Positions 10,778 through 18,227 of a stretch of DNA of 64,000 nt are shown piece by piece. Numbering within the stretch: position 1 is the first letter of the stretch; each line of letters starts with the position of its first letter. Source of the DNA: Brachybacterium massiliense (lineage in GTDB: Bacteria > Actinomycetota > Actinomycetes > Actinomycetales > Dermabacteraceae); assembly GCF_900184245.1 (NCBI RefSeq), contig NZ_FXXB01000006.1, forward strand, positions 248,001 through 312,000, read 5' to 3'. A model generated the notes under the pieces. It made no database searches, was not told the DNA's origin, and saw nothing but the letters and a program-made list of their open reading frames with translations. The position numbers and the translations under genes are program-made.

Positions 10778-11706
10778 GCGCCGTGCAGACCGCCGAGCAG
10801 ATCAAGGACCTCGCCGACGTCCCCTCCTTCCCCGCCGTCTACGCCGCGGCGCTGGACCCGCGCAGCAGCCGGAGAAAGGGCGAGCCGACCCTTCCCGCGA
10901 TCGCGTACCGAGTGCGCTCGGTGCGGATCGATGCGGAGCGCGCCCGCGACTTCGACCACCTGATGGGCGGGCCCGCCACCGACCTCGTCCACCCCGGCGT
11001 GCTGCACGTGCTCGCCTTCCCCGTCTCCCTCGCGCTGATGGCGCGGCGGGACTTCCCGTTCCCGCTGCTGGGCCTGGTGCATCTGCGCAACCAGGTGCTC
11101 CAGCACCGTCCGGTGCGGGTGGGGGAGCTGGTGGACGTCGAGTGCCGGGTGCGGGACCTGCGGCCGCACCGCAAGGGACGCACCTTCGAGGCGGTCTCGA
11201 CGATCCTCGCTCAGGATGGCGAGATCATCGCCACCGATGTGTCCACCTACCTCGCCAAGGCCTCGGGGCCGTCGGCCGGGCGGGATGGTGCGGGGCCATC
11301 GTCGGCCGACGCTCGCGCCGAGCGGCGCGAGTTCGAGGCGCCGACGCCGACGGGCCGCTGGAGCCTGCCCGCGGATGCCGGCAGGCGCTACGCGGCGGTC
11401 TCGGGGGACGTGAACCCGATCCACATGTCGGCGCTGAGCGCGAAGGTCTTCGGCTTCCCGAAGGCGATCGCGCACGGGATGTACACCGCCTCCCGGGCCT
11501 TCACCGAATCACGGGTCGATCTCTCGCGTCCGCTGCGCTGGGACGTCTCCTTCGACGCCCCGGTGACGCTGCCGGGCACCGTGCTGGTCGCCTTCGCGGA
11601 CGATGCCGGCACGGGCACCGTCACCTGCACCGGCTGGCGCGCGGGCCGCGGGGACAAGGGGCCGCGCCGCTGCTTCGAGGTCGAGGTGACGACCCTGGAT
11701 CGGTGA
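10774..11706 (+). CDS. MaoC-family (R)-3-hydroxyacyl dehydratase/hydratase
   Basis: A 310-aa double-hotdog protein. The second hotdog carries the hydratase-2 signature: DVNPIH at about 212-217 followed by HGMYTASR at about 234-241. The N-terminal hotdog lacks that motif and is probably structural, as in mycobacterial HtdX. The GTG start at 10774 overlaps the reductase stop by 4 nt; GTG at 10783 is an alternative. It should interconvert enoyl-CoA and 3-hydroxyacyl-CoA and completes the spiral with the oxidase, reductase and thiolase next to it. An Ala/Ser/Gly-rich linker of about 20 residues joins the two halves. Confidence 0.9.
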   Translation: MSAVQTAEQIKDLADVPSFPAVYAAALDPRSSRRKGEPTLPAIAYRVRSVRIDAERARDFDHLMGGPATDLVHPGVLHVLAFPVSLALMARRDFPFPLLGLVHLRNQVLQHRPVRVGELVDVECRVRDLRPHRKGRTFEAVSTILAQDGEIIATDVSTYLAKASGPSAGRDGAGPSSADARAERREFEAPTPTGRWSLPADAGRRYAAVSGDVNPIHMSALSAKVFGFPKAIAHGMYTASRAFTESRVDLSRPLRWDVSFDAPVTLPGTVLVAFADDAGTGTVTCTGWRAGRGDKGPRRCFEVEVTTLDR

Positions 11707-11774
11707 GCTCCGGGGCAGGTCCGGGGGAGGGCTCGCCCGGGCCTGCTCGCCCGGTCGGCACCGGGCCCGGAGCT
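11706..11774. terminator. Hairpin between maoC and the nucleoside hydrolase
   Basis: AGCTCCGGG at 11706-11714 is repeated inverted at 11766-11774. The arms touch both stop codons of the convergent genes, giving a compact shared terminator. Confidence 0.6.
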
Positions 11775-12747
11775 ATCCGGCGGAGGCCGGGGCCAGACCG
11801 GCCTCGAGCGCGGTCAGCAGGTGCTCGATGAATTCTCCCGGCCGGACGTCGGTGAGCACCTCGAGATTCGGCTCCCGGCCCCAGCGCCCGAGCTCATCGC
11901 CCACCGTCTGACCGCGGGTCAGGGTGCCGGCCAGCTCGACGTCCACCGCGAGCGGTCTCGTCCCGGCGAAGTCGCCGGTGACGGCATGCGCGGTGACCAG
12001 CGGGTCGTGCACGTGCGCCGACCAGCCGAAGCCGTCGGCCTCGTGGAACTCGAAGTAGAACCGCAGCGCGTCCACCAGGATCTGCGCCACCGGATGACCG
12101 GTGCTCTCGGCCAGGGCGGCGAAGCGGTCCAGCTCACGCTGGGTGAAACGGACGGACTCCGTCGCCTCGAGCGCCCCCATCACCGGGCGCTGCGGCGCTG
12201 AGGAGAAGACGGAGAGCACGCGCTGCGCCGCCTCCGGATCCACGGCGATGTTCCACTCGCTCGTGGCCCCGGTGTTGCCGCGATGATGGATCGCCCCGCC
12301 CATGATGTGCAGGCGCCTCAGCAGTCGAGGCAGCTCCGGCTCGATCTCCAGGGCCAGCGCGAGGTTCGTGTGCGGGCCCAGCACCAGGCCCGTCAGCTCG
12401 CCGGGGCGTTCGCGCGCGAGATCCACCCACAGCTGGGCGCCGCTGCGGGGACCCCCGGTCCGGGACGGCGCGGGGAGCACGGCGTGGCCGAGTCCGCCCG
12501 GACCGTGGGTGTCGTCGGCGTACATCGGCTCCTGCACGAGCGGCCGCTCCGCGCCGCGCGCGACCGGGGCGTCGATGCCGAGCAGCTCGGCGAGGACCAG
12601 GTTGTTGCGATGCACGGCGCCCACCTCGACATTGCCGCCGGTGGAGACGATGCCGCTGACCCGGGCCTTCGGATGGGCGGCGAGATAGGCGAGCGCGATC
12701 GCGTCGTCGATGCCGGTGTCGCAGTCGACCAGGAGGGGGAGAGCCAT
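11773..12747 (-). CDS. Inosine-uridine preferring nucleoside hydrolase family protein
   Basis: A 324-aa hydrolase that splits N-ribosidic bonds of nucleosides in salvage. The calcium-binding Asp cluster DCDTGIDD is at residues 8-15, and HIMGGAIHHRGN and the C-terminal AHVHDPL segment are also typical of the family. The ATG at 12747 has no usable ribosome binding site but a TAGGCT box 6 nt upstream, so it is likely leaderless. It stands alone between the fatty-acid operon and a MerR gene. Base specificity cannot be read from the sequence. Confidence 0.92.
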   Translation of the reverse strand: MALPLLVDCDTGIDDAIALAYLAAHPKARVSGIVSTGGNVEVGAVHRNNLVLAELLGIDAPVARGAERPLVQEPMYADDTHGPGGLGHAVLPAPSRTGGPRSGAQLWVDLARERPGELTGLVLGPHTNLALALEIEPELPRLLRRLHIMGGAIHHRGNTGATSEWNIAVDPEAAQRVLSVFSSAPQRPVMGALEATESVRFTQRELDRFAALAESTGHPVAQILVDALRFYFEFHEADGFGWSAHVHDPLVTAHAVTGDFAGTRPLAVDVELAGTLTRGQTVGDELGRWGREPNLEVLTDVRPGEFIEHLLTALEAGLAPASAG

Positions 12748-12753
12748 GGACCC

Positions 12754-12759
12754 AGCCTA
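12754..12759 (-). promoter_or_regulatory. Leaderless-type -10 box of the nucleoside hydrolase
   Basis: TAGGCT on the minus strand, exactly 6 nt before the ATG. Confidence 0.55.
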
Positions 12760-12904
12760 CGGTCGTCGAGGTGGCGGGGAGGGCTCGCCTGCGGGAGGAT
12801 CGCCGGATGGCGCATGCGCAGATGTCCTATGACGATCCGGTGCTCGAGCCGGTCAGATCGCTCCCGCCCGTCCCTGCTCCCGACGAGCGCACCGATGAAC
12901 GGGG

Positions 12905-12935
12905 TTGACCCTGACGCGGCGTCAGGCCCGACGGT
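12905..12935 (+). promoter_or_regulatory. MerR-type promoter/operator
   Basis: TTGACC (-35, 12905-12910) is followed by a 17-bp perfect palindrome CCTGACGC-G-GCGTCAGG (12910-12926) and a GACGGT hexamer at 12930-12935. This gives the 19-bp spacer typical of MerR-activated promoters. The ATG at 12943 lies 7 nt after the -10, so the mRNA may be leaderless. Confidence 0.75.
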
Positions 12936-12942
12936 GGATCCC

Positions 12943-13758
12943 ATGACCGAGACGACCGTGCACGAGGACCTCACCGTGGGGCGCGTCGCCGACCTCGTCG
13001 GCGTGAGCGTCCGGACCCTCCATCACTGGGACGCGATCGGCCTGGTGCGCCCGAGTGGGCGCAGCTGGTCGAGGTACCGCCTGTACGACGCCGAGGACGT
13101 GGCCCGGATCCACCGGGTGCTCGTCTACCGCGAGCTCGGTCTGGCGCTCGCGCAGATCGGAGAGATCCTCGACGACCCCTCCGTCGACCCGCGCGAGCAC
13201 CTCCAGCGCCAGCGGACCCTGCTCGAGGAGCGGATCCGCCGGCTCGAGAGGACGGCACGCGCCGTCGACGAGATGATCGAGAGGACAGACATGACACACG
13301 AGAACGGCATCAGGCTCAGCGCCGAGGAGCAGGCACGCATCTTCGGGGCCGACTGGGACCCCGCCTACCAGGACGAGGCGCGCGAGCGCTGGGGCGGCAC
13401 CGAGGCGTGGAAGCAGTCCGCCGCCCGCACCCGCGAGTGGGGACCCGAGCAGTGGCAGCAGGTCAAGGACGAGCTCGAGACCGTCGAGTCCGCGCTCGCC
13501 GATGCTCTCGCCCGCGGCATCGCCCCGGGCAGCGAGGAGGCGAACGCCCTCGCCGAGCGGCACCGCGCCACGATCGCTCGCCACTACGACTGCACCCGCT
13601 CAATGCAGGTGGTGCTGGCACGGATGTACACCGAGGATCCGCGCTTCGCCGCGCACTACGATGAGCGGGCCGAGGGCCTCGCGGCGTGGCTGCGTGCCGT
13701 GATCGAGGAGAACGCCCGCGCCCACGGCGTGGATCCGCAGACGGCCGCCTGGGAGTGA
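12943..13758 (+). CDS. MerR-family regulator with TipAS-like effector domain
   Basis: A 271-aa protein. Residues 8-76 are a MerR winged helix (VGRVADLVGVSVRTLHHWD), then a coiled-coil dimer helix to about residue 118, then a TipAS-type effector domain with an internal Met (DMTHENG) like the alternative start of Streptomyces TipA. The TipAS fold binds thiopeptide-like or other hydrophobic drugs. The open frame runs upstream without a stop, but the ATG at 12943 is right because the MerR operator ends just before it. The gene probably activates its own promoter on ligand binding. No adjacent efflux gene is present. Confidence 0.9.
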   Translation: MTETTVHEDLTVGRVADLVGVSVRTLHHWDAIGLVRPSGRSWSRYRLYDAEDVARIHRVLVYRELGLALAQIGEILDDPSVDPREHLQRQRTLLEERIRRLERTARAVDEMIERTDMTHENGIRLSAEEQARIFGADWDPAYQDEARERWGGTEAWKQSAARTREWGPEQWQQVKDELETVESALADALARGIAPGSEEANALAERHRATIARHYDCTRSMQVVLARMYTEDPRFAAHYDERAEGLAAWLRAVIEENARAHGVDPQTAAWE

Positions 13759-13819
13759 GCGGCGGTGCCGACCCCGGCCCGCCAGCGGCCGCCCGCTCGC
13801 GCCACCGGTCACACGGCAG

Positions 13820-13843
13820 GAAGTACCAGCTGCCTGGAACTTT
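13820..13843. promoter_or_regulatory. Operator-like imperfect palindrome upstream of pirin
   Basis: GAAGTACCAG (13820-13829) and CTGGAACTTT (13834-13843) are inverted with two mismatches and a 4-nt centre. They are AT-richer than the surroundings and sit in the 215-bp gap between the MerR gene and pirin. The binder is unknown. Confidence 0.4.
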
Positions 13844-13961
13844 CTGTCGCGTGGCGGGGTGGGAGAGCGGCCGGTCCGCCCCGGCGCGGCCCCGGGTCAC
13901 CCGCGCCGGCACGGCCCCGGGCAGCACTTCCCACCCCGGCCTCGGCGGAGCGTGGGCGACC

Positions 13962-13967
13962 TAGACT
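13962..13967 (+). promoter_or_regulatory. Leaderless-type -10 box of pirin
   Basis: TAGACT lies exactly 6 nt before the ATG at 13974. No ribosome binding site is present. Confidence 0.55.
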
Positions 13968-13973
13968 CAGCCC

Positions 13974-15023
13974 ATGAGCGCCTTCGAGGACTTCCTGCTG
14001 CTGGAACCCCGTGACGTGCCGCTCGGCGGGCCCCGCGGGATGACCGTGCACCGCACCCTGCCCGCCCGGGCGACGTCCCTTATCGGAGCCTGGTGCTTCG
14101 TGGACCACTTCGGCCCAGATGACGTCACGGGCAGCGGAGGCATGCAGGTCGCACGCCATCCGCACACGGGCCTGGCGACGGTGTCCTGGCTGTTCGACGG
14201 GGCGATCACCCACCGCGACTCGATCGGCAGCCACGCCCTGGTGCGACCCGGGGACGTGGACATCATGGTGGCCGGCTCCGGCATCACCCACTCGGAGTTC
14301 TCCACCCTCGACACCACGATCCTGCACGGCGTCCAGCTCTGGTACGCCCTGCCCGACCGAGCACGCTTCCGCGACCAGCACTTCGAGGTCCACACCCCGC
14401 CCGAGATCGCCACCACCACCGCTCGCGCCCGCGTGGGTCTGGGCAGCTTCCGTGCCCAGGACGAGGAGGGCGGACTGCTCGAGCACACCAGCCCTGTCGG
14501 GACCGACACCGCGCTGTTCATGGTCCAGCTGGACCTGGACGCGGGCACCTCTCTGCGCATCGAGCTCGACCCCGAGCACGAGTACGGGCTGCTCGTGGAC
14601 CGGGGCGCCGCGCAGCTGCGCAGCCGGGACCGCTCCGCCGAGGTGGCCGAGCGCGAGCTGATGGTGGTGCCCGACGGCGCCTCCGAGCTCACGCTGCGCG
14701 CGGGAGCGGGGGAGGGCCTGCGGGTGATGCTGCTGGGAGGCGAACCGCTCGGCGAGGAGATCCTGATGTGGTGGAACTTCGTGGGCCGCAGCCACGAGGA
14801 GATCGAGCAGTTCCGGGCCCGCTACCAGGCAGAGATCGGCGCGGAGGGTACGATCGCCGAGGTCCCGATCCACGCGGAGACCCGCACCCGCGGCGGCCTC
14901 GCGGCCGACGACGAGCAGTTCGGCACCTTCGCCCCGCACACCCCCGCGGCCCTGCCCGCTCCCCAGCTTCCACACGGCCGGCTGCGCACCCGCGGCCGCG
15001 TCGGCATCCCCCCGAAGGACTGA
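13974..15023 (+). CDS. Pirin family protein (bicupin)
   Basis: A 349-aa iron-binding cupin protein. The N-terminal cupin holds the pirin metal ligands: HPHTG (His62, His64) and GITHSE (His106, Glu108). The C-terminal cupin ends with the usual WWNFVGRSHEEI segment near 265. Bacterial pirins are reported as quercetinase-like dioxygenases or as interaction partners of metabolic enzymes; the role here cannot be told. It is longer than typical pirins (about 290 aa) owing to a Pro/Thr-rich C-terminal tail. The methyltransferase gene starts 3 nt downstream, suggesting one transcript. Confidence 0.9.
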   Translation: MSAFEDFLLLEPRDVPLGGPRGMTVHRTLPARATSLIGAWCFVDHFGPDDVTGSGGMQVARHPHTGLATVSWLFDGAITHRDSIGSHALVRPGDVDIMVAGSGITHSEFSTLDTTILHGVQLWYALPDRARFRDQHFEVHTPPEIATTTARARVGLGSFRAQDEEGGLLEHTSPVGTDTALFMVQLDLDAGTSLRIELDPEHEYGLLVDRGAAQLRSRDRSAEVAERELMVVPDGASELTLRAGAGEGLRVMLLGGEPLGEEILMWWNFVGRSHEEIEQFRARYQAEIGAEGTIAEVPIHAETRTRGGLAADDEQFGTFAPHTPAALPAPQLPHGRLRTRGRVGIPPKD

Positions 15024-15026
15024 CCC

Positions 15027-16235
15027 GTGCCCCAGACCCCCGACGCCGCACCGGACCACACCCCGCAGACCGCCCCGGCGCCGCAGGGCCCGGACCAGAC
15101 CGACCGCGTGATCATCGCCGCGGCCGAGGAGCTCGGGATCGGTTGCCCCTGCGACGTGGTCGTGGTGGACGATGCGACAGGCGAGCTGACCGCCTTCGCC
15201 CTCGACGCTGTCGCCGACCACGCGGACGCTGTGGTGCTCAGCTGGACCTCCTCCCTCACCCGCGCCGCGGCGCTGCAGGAGCGCTTCGCCGAGCAGATCG
15301 ATGCGGGTCGTCTGCGCGTTCCCGCAGGTCCGGGCGTGACCCCGCTCGAGCAGGCCGCGGCCGAGGTCGAGGGGCACCTGATGGTGCTGATGCGTCTGCC
15401 GAAGGCCGTGCACGCCCTCGAGGACCGTGCCCGTCGCCTCGCCGAGGCGGTGCGGGGCAGTGGCCAGAACGGACTCGAGATCGTCGCGGGCGGGCGTGTC
15501 AAGCACATGACCCGGGCACAGAACGAGGCGCTCGGGACGCTCTTCGACGAGGTCCGCGCGAGCCGCGGGATCGGGAAGTCCCGGGCCCTGATCGCGACCG
15601 ATCTGCGCGAGCAGGCCACCGCCCCTGCCGCCGCCGAGAGCAGCGCCCTCCTCACGGTGCGCGGCGAGCCGCGGGAGCTGGCCCTGCGCGGGATAGGTGC
15701 GGTGTTCGGCGGGGCCGGGGCCGATGCCGGCAGCCTGCTGCTGCTGGACGCGCTGGATCGAGCCCTCACCGCCGGCGAGCTCGGCGCCCCCGAAGCGCCC
15801 CTCCGCGCCGCCGCGGATCTGGGATGCGGCAACGGGCTCATGACCGCCTACCTCGCCGCTGCGCTGCCGGAGACGTCGGTGCTGGGCAGCGACGTGGACG
15901 CCGACGCCGTCGGCTCCACCCGCGAGACCCTCGCCGCCAACGACCTGACGCGCGAGAACGTGCAGGTGAGCTGGGATGACGCGCTGTCAGGTCTCGACGC
16001 GGAGAGCTTGGACCTGGTGCTGCTGAACCCGCCCTTCCACGACGGCACCACGGTGGACGCGACGCTCGTGCAGGGTCTGCTGGACTCCGCCGCGCGGGTG
16101 CTGCGCCCGGGCGGGCAGCTCTGGTTCGTGCACAACTCGCACCTGCGCTATCGCACCGAGGTGGAGCGGCGGGTCGGAGACGTCGAGCAGCGCGCCCGCG
16201 ACCGCCGCTTCACGGTGCTCCGCGCCATCCGCTGA
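15027..16235 (+). CDS. RlmG/RsmC-like class I methyltransferase
   Basis: A 402-aa protein with the two-domain layout of rRNA guanine-N2 methyltransferases. The N-terminal half is a degenerate methyltransferase-like domain without a SAM motif. The C-terminal half has the SAM loop DLGCGNG near 264-270 and the catalytic NPPFH motif near 334-338. It probably methylates a guanine in 23S or 16S rRNA; which one cannot be decided. The start follows the pirin stop by 3 nt, and its GTG codon has no strong ribosome binding site, so translational coupling is likely. Confidence 0.87.
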   Translation: MPQTPDAAPDHTPQTAPAPQGPDQTDRVIIAAAEELGIGCPCDVVVVDDATGELTAFALDAVADHADAVVLSWTSSLTRAAALQERFAEQIDAGRLRVPAGPGVTPLEQAAAEVEGHLMVLMRLPKAVHALEDRARRLAEAVRGSGQNGLEIVAGGRVKHMTRAQNEALGTLFDEVRASRGIGKSRALIATDLREQATAPAAAESSALLTVRGEPRELALRGIGAVFGGAGADAGSLLLLDALDRALTAGELGAPEAPLRAAADLGCGNGLMTAYLAAALPETSVLGSDVDADAVGSTRETLAANDLTRENVQVSWDDALSGLDAESLDLVLLNPPFHDGTTVDATLVQGLLDSAARVLRPGGQLWFVHNSHLRYRTEVERRVGDVEQRARDRRFTVLRAIR

Positions 16236-16254
16236 CCGGCGCCGTCCATAACGC

Positions 16255-16309
16255 AACAGCCCGCTCACGAACCAGATTCCTGCCGGAAGTGGTTCCTGAG
16301 CGGGCTGTT
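16255..16309. terminator. Long two-part hairpin between rlmG-like gene and purQ
   Basis: Perfect 13-bp arms AACAGCCCGCTCA / TGAGCGGGCTGTT (16255-16267, 16297-16309) are extended by GAACCA / TGGTTC (16269-16274, 16290-16295). It lies between convergent genes and probably terminates both. Confidence 0.8.
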
Positions 16310-16373
16310 CAGCGCGCAGTGTGCGATGCTCTGCGCCCGGTGCGGTGCGGGCGTCCGCCTCACGCGGTGCGGG

Positions 16374-17099
16374 TCAGGAGACCAGGCTGCGCAGCACGGA
16401 GGTGAACATCGCCAGGCCGTCGGTGCCGGAGCGGGTGCCCTGACCGGGGTGGTCCGGGCCGAAGCCGGCCTCGACCGCGTGCTCGGGGTGCGGCATCAGC
16501 CCCACCACGTTGCCCTCGGCGTTGGTGATGCCGGCGATGTCGTGGCGCGAGCCGTTGGGGTTGGCCTCGAAGCCGGCCGGGCCGTGTGTGGCACCCGCGG
16601 CGTAGCGGAACACGATCCGCTCCTCGGCCTCGAGCTCGGCGAGCGTGCGCTCGTCGGCGACGTACTGGCCGTCCTGGTTCTTCAGCGGGATGCGGATGAC
16701 CTGTCCGGTCTTGTAGCCCGTGGTCCAGGCGGTGCGGGTGTTCTCGACCGTGAGCGGTTGATCGCGGCAGAGGAACGCACGGTGGGCGTTCTTGATCATC
16801 GCGCCGGGCAGCAGATGCGTCTCGCACAGGATCTGGAAGCCGTTGCAGATGCCGAGCACCGGCATCCCGCCCTTCGCGGCGTCCACGACCTTGTCCATCA
16901 CCGGGGCGAAGCGGCTGATCGCCCCGGCGCGCAGGTAGTCGCCGTAGGAGAAGCCGCCGGGCAGCACGACTGCCTCGACGTCGCGCAGATCGTCCTCGCC
17001 GTGCCACAGCGTGACCGGGTCACCGCCGGCGAGCCGCACGGCGCGCAGCGCGTCCCGGTCATCGAGCGTGCCCGGGAAGGTCACCACACCGATGCGCAT
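16374..17099 (-). CDS. purQ: FGAM synthetase glutaminase subunit PurQ
   Basis: A 241-aa class I glutamine amidotransferase that releases ammonia for PurL. The catalytic triad is visible: Cys85 in GICNGFQ, with His204 and Glu206 in PHPEH. The [13 protein letters not shown] oxyanion segment is near 48-60. The start codon shares one base with the purS stop. Only purS accompanies it; purL is separated by about 11.5 kb containing the fatty-acid operons, a nucleoside hydrolase, MerR, pirin and a methyltransferase. Confidence 0.97.
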   Translation of the reverse strand: MRIGVVTFPGTLDDRDALRAVRLAGGDPVTLWHGEDDLRDVEAVVLPGGFSYGDYLRAGAISRFAPVMDKVVDAAKGGMPVLGICNGFQILCETHLLPGAMIKNAHRAFLCRDQPLTVENTRTAWTTGYKTGQVIRIPLKNQDGQYVADERTLAELEAEERIVFRYAAGATHGPAGFEANPNGSRHDIAGITNAEGNVVGLMPHPEHAVEAGFGPDHPGQGTRSGTDGLAMFTSVLRSLVS

Positions 17100-17368
17100 C
17101 AGGCTGCGCCCTCCGCGGAGGCGTCCTCGACCTCGAGGGCCACGACGTCCTCGATCACGGGGTTCGACAGCAGCGTCTCGGCCGCTTCGCGCAGGGAGGC
17201 GAGCACCTCGTCGGTGACCTCGCCCTCGACCTCGAGCTCGAACCGCTTGCCCTGGCGCACCGAGGCGATGCCCTCGAAGCCGAGTCGCGGCAGCGCGGCG
17301 GCGACGGCCTTGCCCTGCGGGTCGAGGATCTCCGGCTTCGGCATGACGTGGACCACGACACGTGGCAT
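17099..17368 (-). CDS. purS: FGAM synthetase subunit PurS
   Basis: An 89-aa protein that bridges PurQ and PurL in the FGAM synthetase complex. Family features: [19 protein letters not shown] at the N-terminus, [16 protein letters not shown], and the C-terminal NPVIEDV. An upstream in-frame ATG exists, but ATG 17368 has an AGGAGAG ribosome binding site and gives the normal length. The acidic last 15 residues are an extra tail. The 5' untranslated region probably contains a 37-bp tandem duplication. Confidence 0.95.
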   Translation of the reverse strand: MPRVVVHVMPKPEILDPQGKAVAAALPRLGFEGIASVRQGKRFELEVEGEVTDEVLASLREAAETLLSNPVIEDVVALEVEDASAEGAA

Positions 17369-17421
17369 GGGTGCTCTCCTGGGGACGACGGCCTCGATGG
17401 GCGGGCCGGACGGGTGGGGCA

Positions 17422-17495
17422 TCAGGGGCGGGCTCGGGATCGACGCGGTGCGGCCGACTCAGGGGCGGGCTCGGGATCGACGCGGTGCGGCCGAC
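17422..17495. repeat. 37-bp perfect tandem duplication upstream of purS
   Basis: Two identical 37-bp units (17422-17458 and 17459-17495), head to tail, lie 54 bp before the purS start. They are probably inside its 5' untranslated region. Confidence 0.95.
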
Positions 17496-17516
17496 GGGTC
17501 CGTGCCCGACCCCTTC

Positions 17517-17522
17517 ATCGTA
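17517..17522 (-). promoter_or_regulatory. Likely purSQ -10 box
   Basis: TACGAT on the minus strand in the gap between the response regulator and purS. No good -35 is seen. It implies an untranslated leader of about 140 nt. Confidence 0.4.
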
Positions 17523-17585
17523 GCGAGCGTGGAGCCCTGCGCGGCAGTCCGCCCACGGTGGGGGACGCGTCGCCGGGCGAGGGTC

Positions 17586-18227
17586 TCAGAGCAGCCCGCG
17601 CTCGAGGGCGAGGGTGACCGCCCGGGTGCGGTCGTCCACGCCGAGCTTCGCGAAGACCCGCAGCAGGTGGGACTTCACCGTCGACTCGGCGATCGAGAGG
17701 CGCGTGCCGATCTGCGAGTTCGACAGTCCCTCCGCGACCAGGCGCAGCACCTCCAGCTCCCGCCCGGTCAGCTCTTCGGGGCGAGGCCCCCGCAGCGAGG
17801 AGGCCAGCACGGAAGCGGCGGCGGGGGCGAGGGTGGTACGTCCGCTGGTGGCGCTCGCGATCGCCTCGAGGAGCTGCGGGGCAGGGGTGTCCTTGAGCAG
17901 GTAGCCGGTGGCGCCCGCCTCGATCGCCCGCAGGATCGCGGAGTCGGTGTCGTAGGTGGTCAGCACCAGCACCGGGACCGGCTGGTCCGCCGCGGCGAGG
18001 GTCCGGGTGGCGGAGACTCCGTCGGTCCCGGGCATCCGCAGGTCCATCAGCACCAGGTCGGGCCGCTGACCTTCGCTCACCAGGCGCTCGACGCGACTCA
18101 CTGCTTCGTCCCCGGAGCCGGCCTCGGCGACCACCCGGTGTCCGGCGCCCTCGAGCACCGCCCGCAGTCCGGAGCGGAAGATAGGGTGGTCGTCGGCGAG
18201 CACGATCCGCAGCGGCTCAGCGGTCAC
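17586..18227 (-). CDS. NarL/LuxR-type response regulator
   Basis: A 213-aa regulator. The receiver domain has the acidic pair Asp12-Asp13, phospho-acceptor Asp62 in VLMDLRMPG, a conserved Thr in LTTYDTD and the Lys of YLLKD. A LuxR helix-turn-helix follows from about residue 150 (ELTGRELEVLRLVAEGLSN). The GTG at 18227 follows a GGAGG site; the longer open frame upstream is the histidine kinase repeat region read in another frame. It overlaps the kinase stop by 11 nt and is last in an operon ATPase-permease-kinase-regulator, so it most likely controls that transporter. Confidence 0.95.
   Translation of the reverse strand: MTAEPLRIVLADDHPIFRSGLRAVLEGAGHRVVAEAGSGDEAVSRVERLVSEGQRPDLVLMDLRMPGTDGVSATRTLAAADQPVPVLVLTTYDTDSAILRAIEAGATGYLLKDTPAPQLLEAIASATSGRTTLAPAAASVLASSLRGPRPEELTGRELEVLRLVAEGLSNSQIGTRLSIAESTVKSHLLRVFAKLGVDDRTRAVTLALERGLL

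Noticed and set aside
12283-12942. Upstream extension of the TipA-like MerR gene by 220 codons
   Set aside because: It overlaps the nucleoside hydrolase on the other strand and has no similarity to MerR. The MerR operator lies just before ATG 12943.
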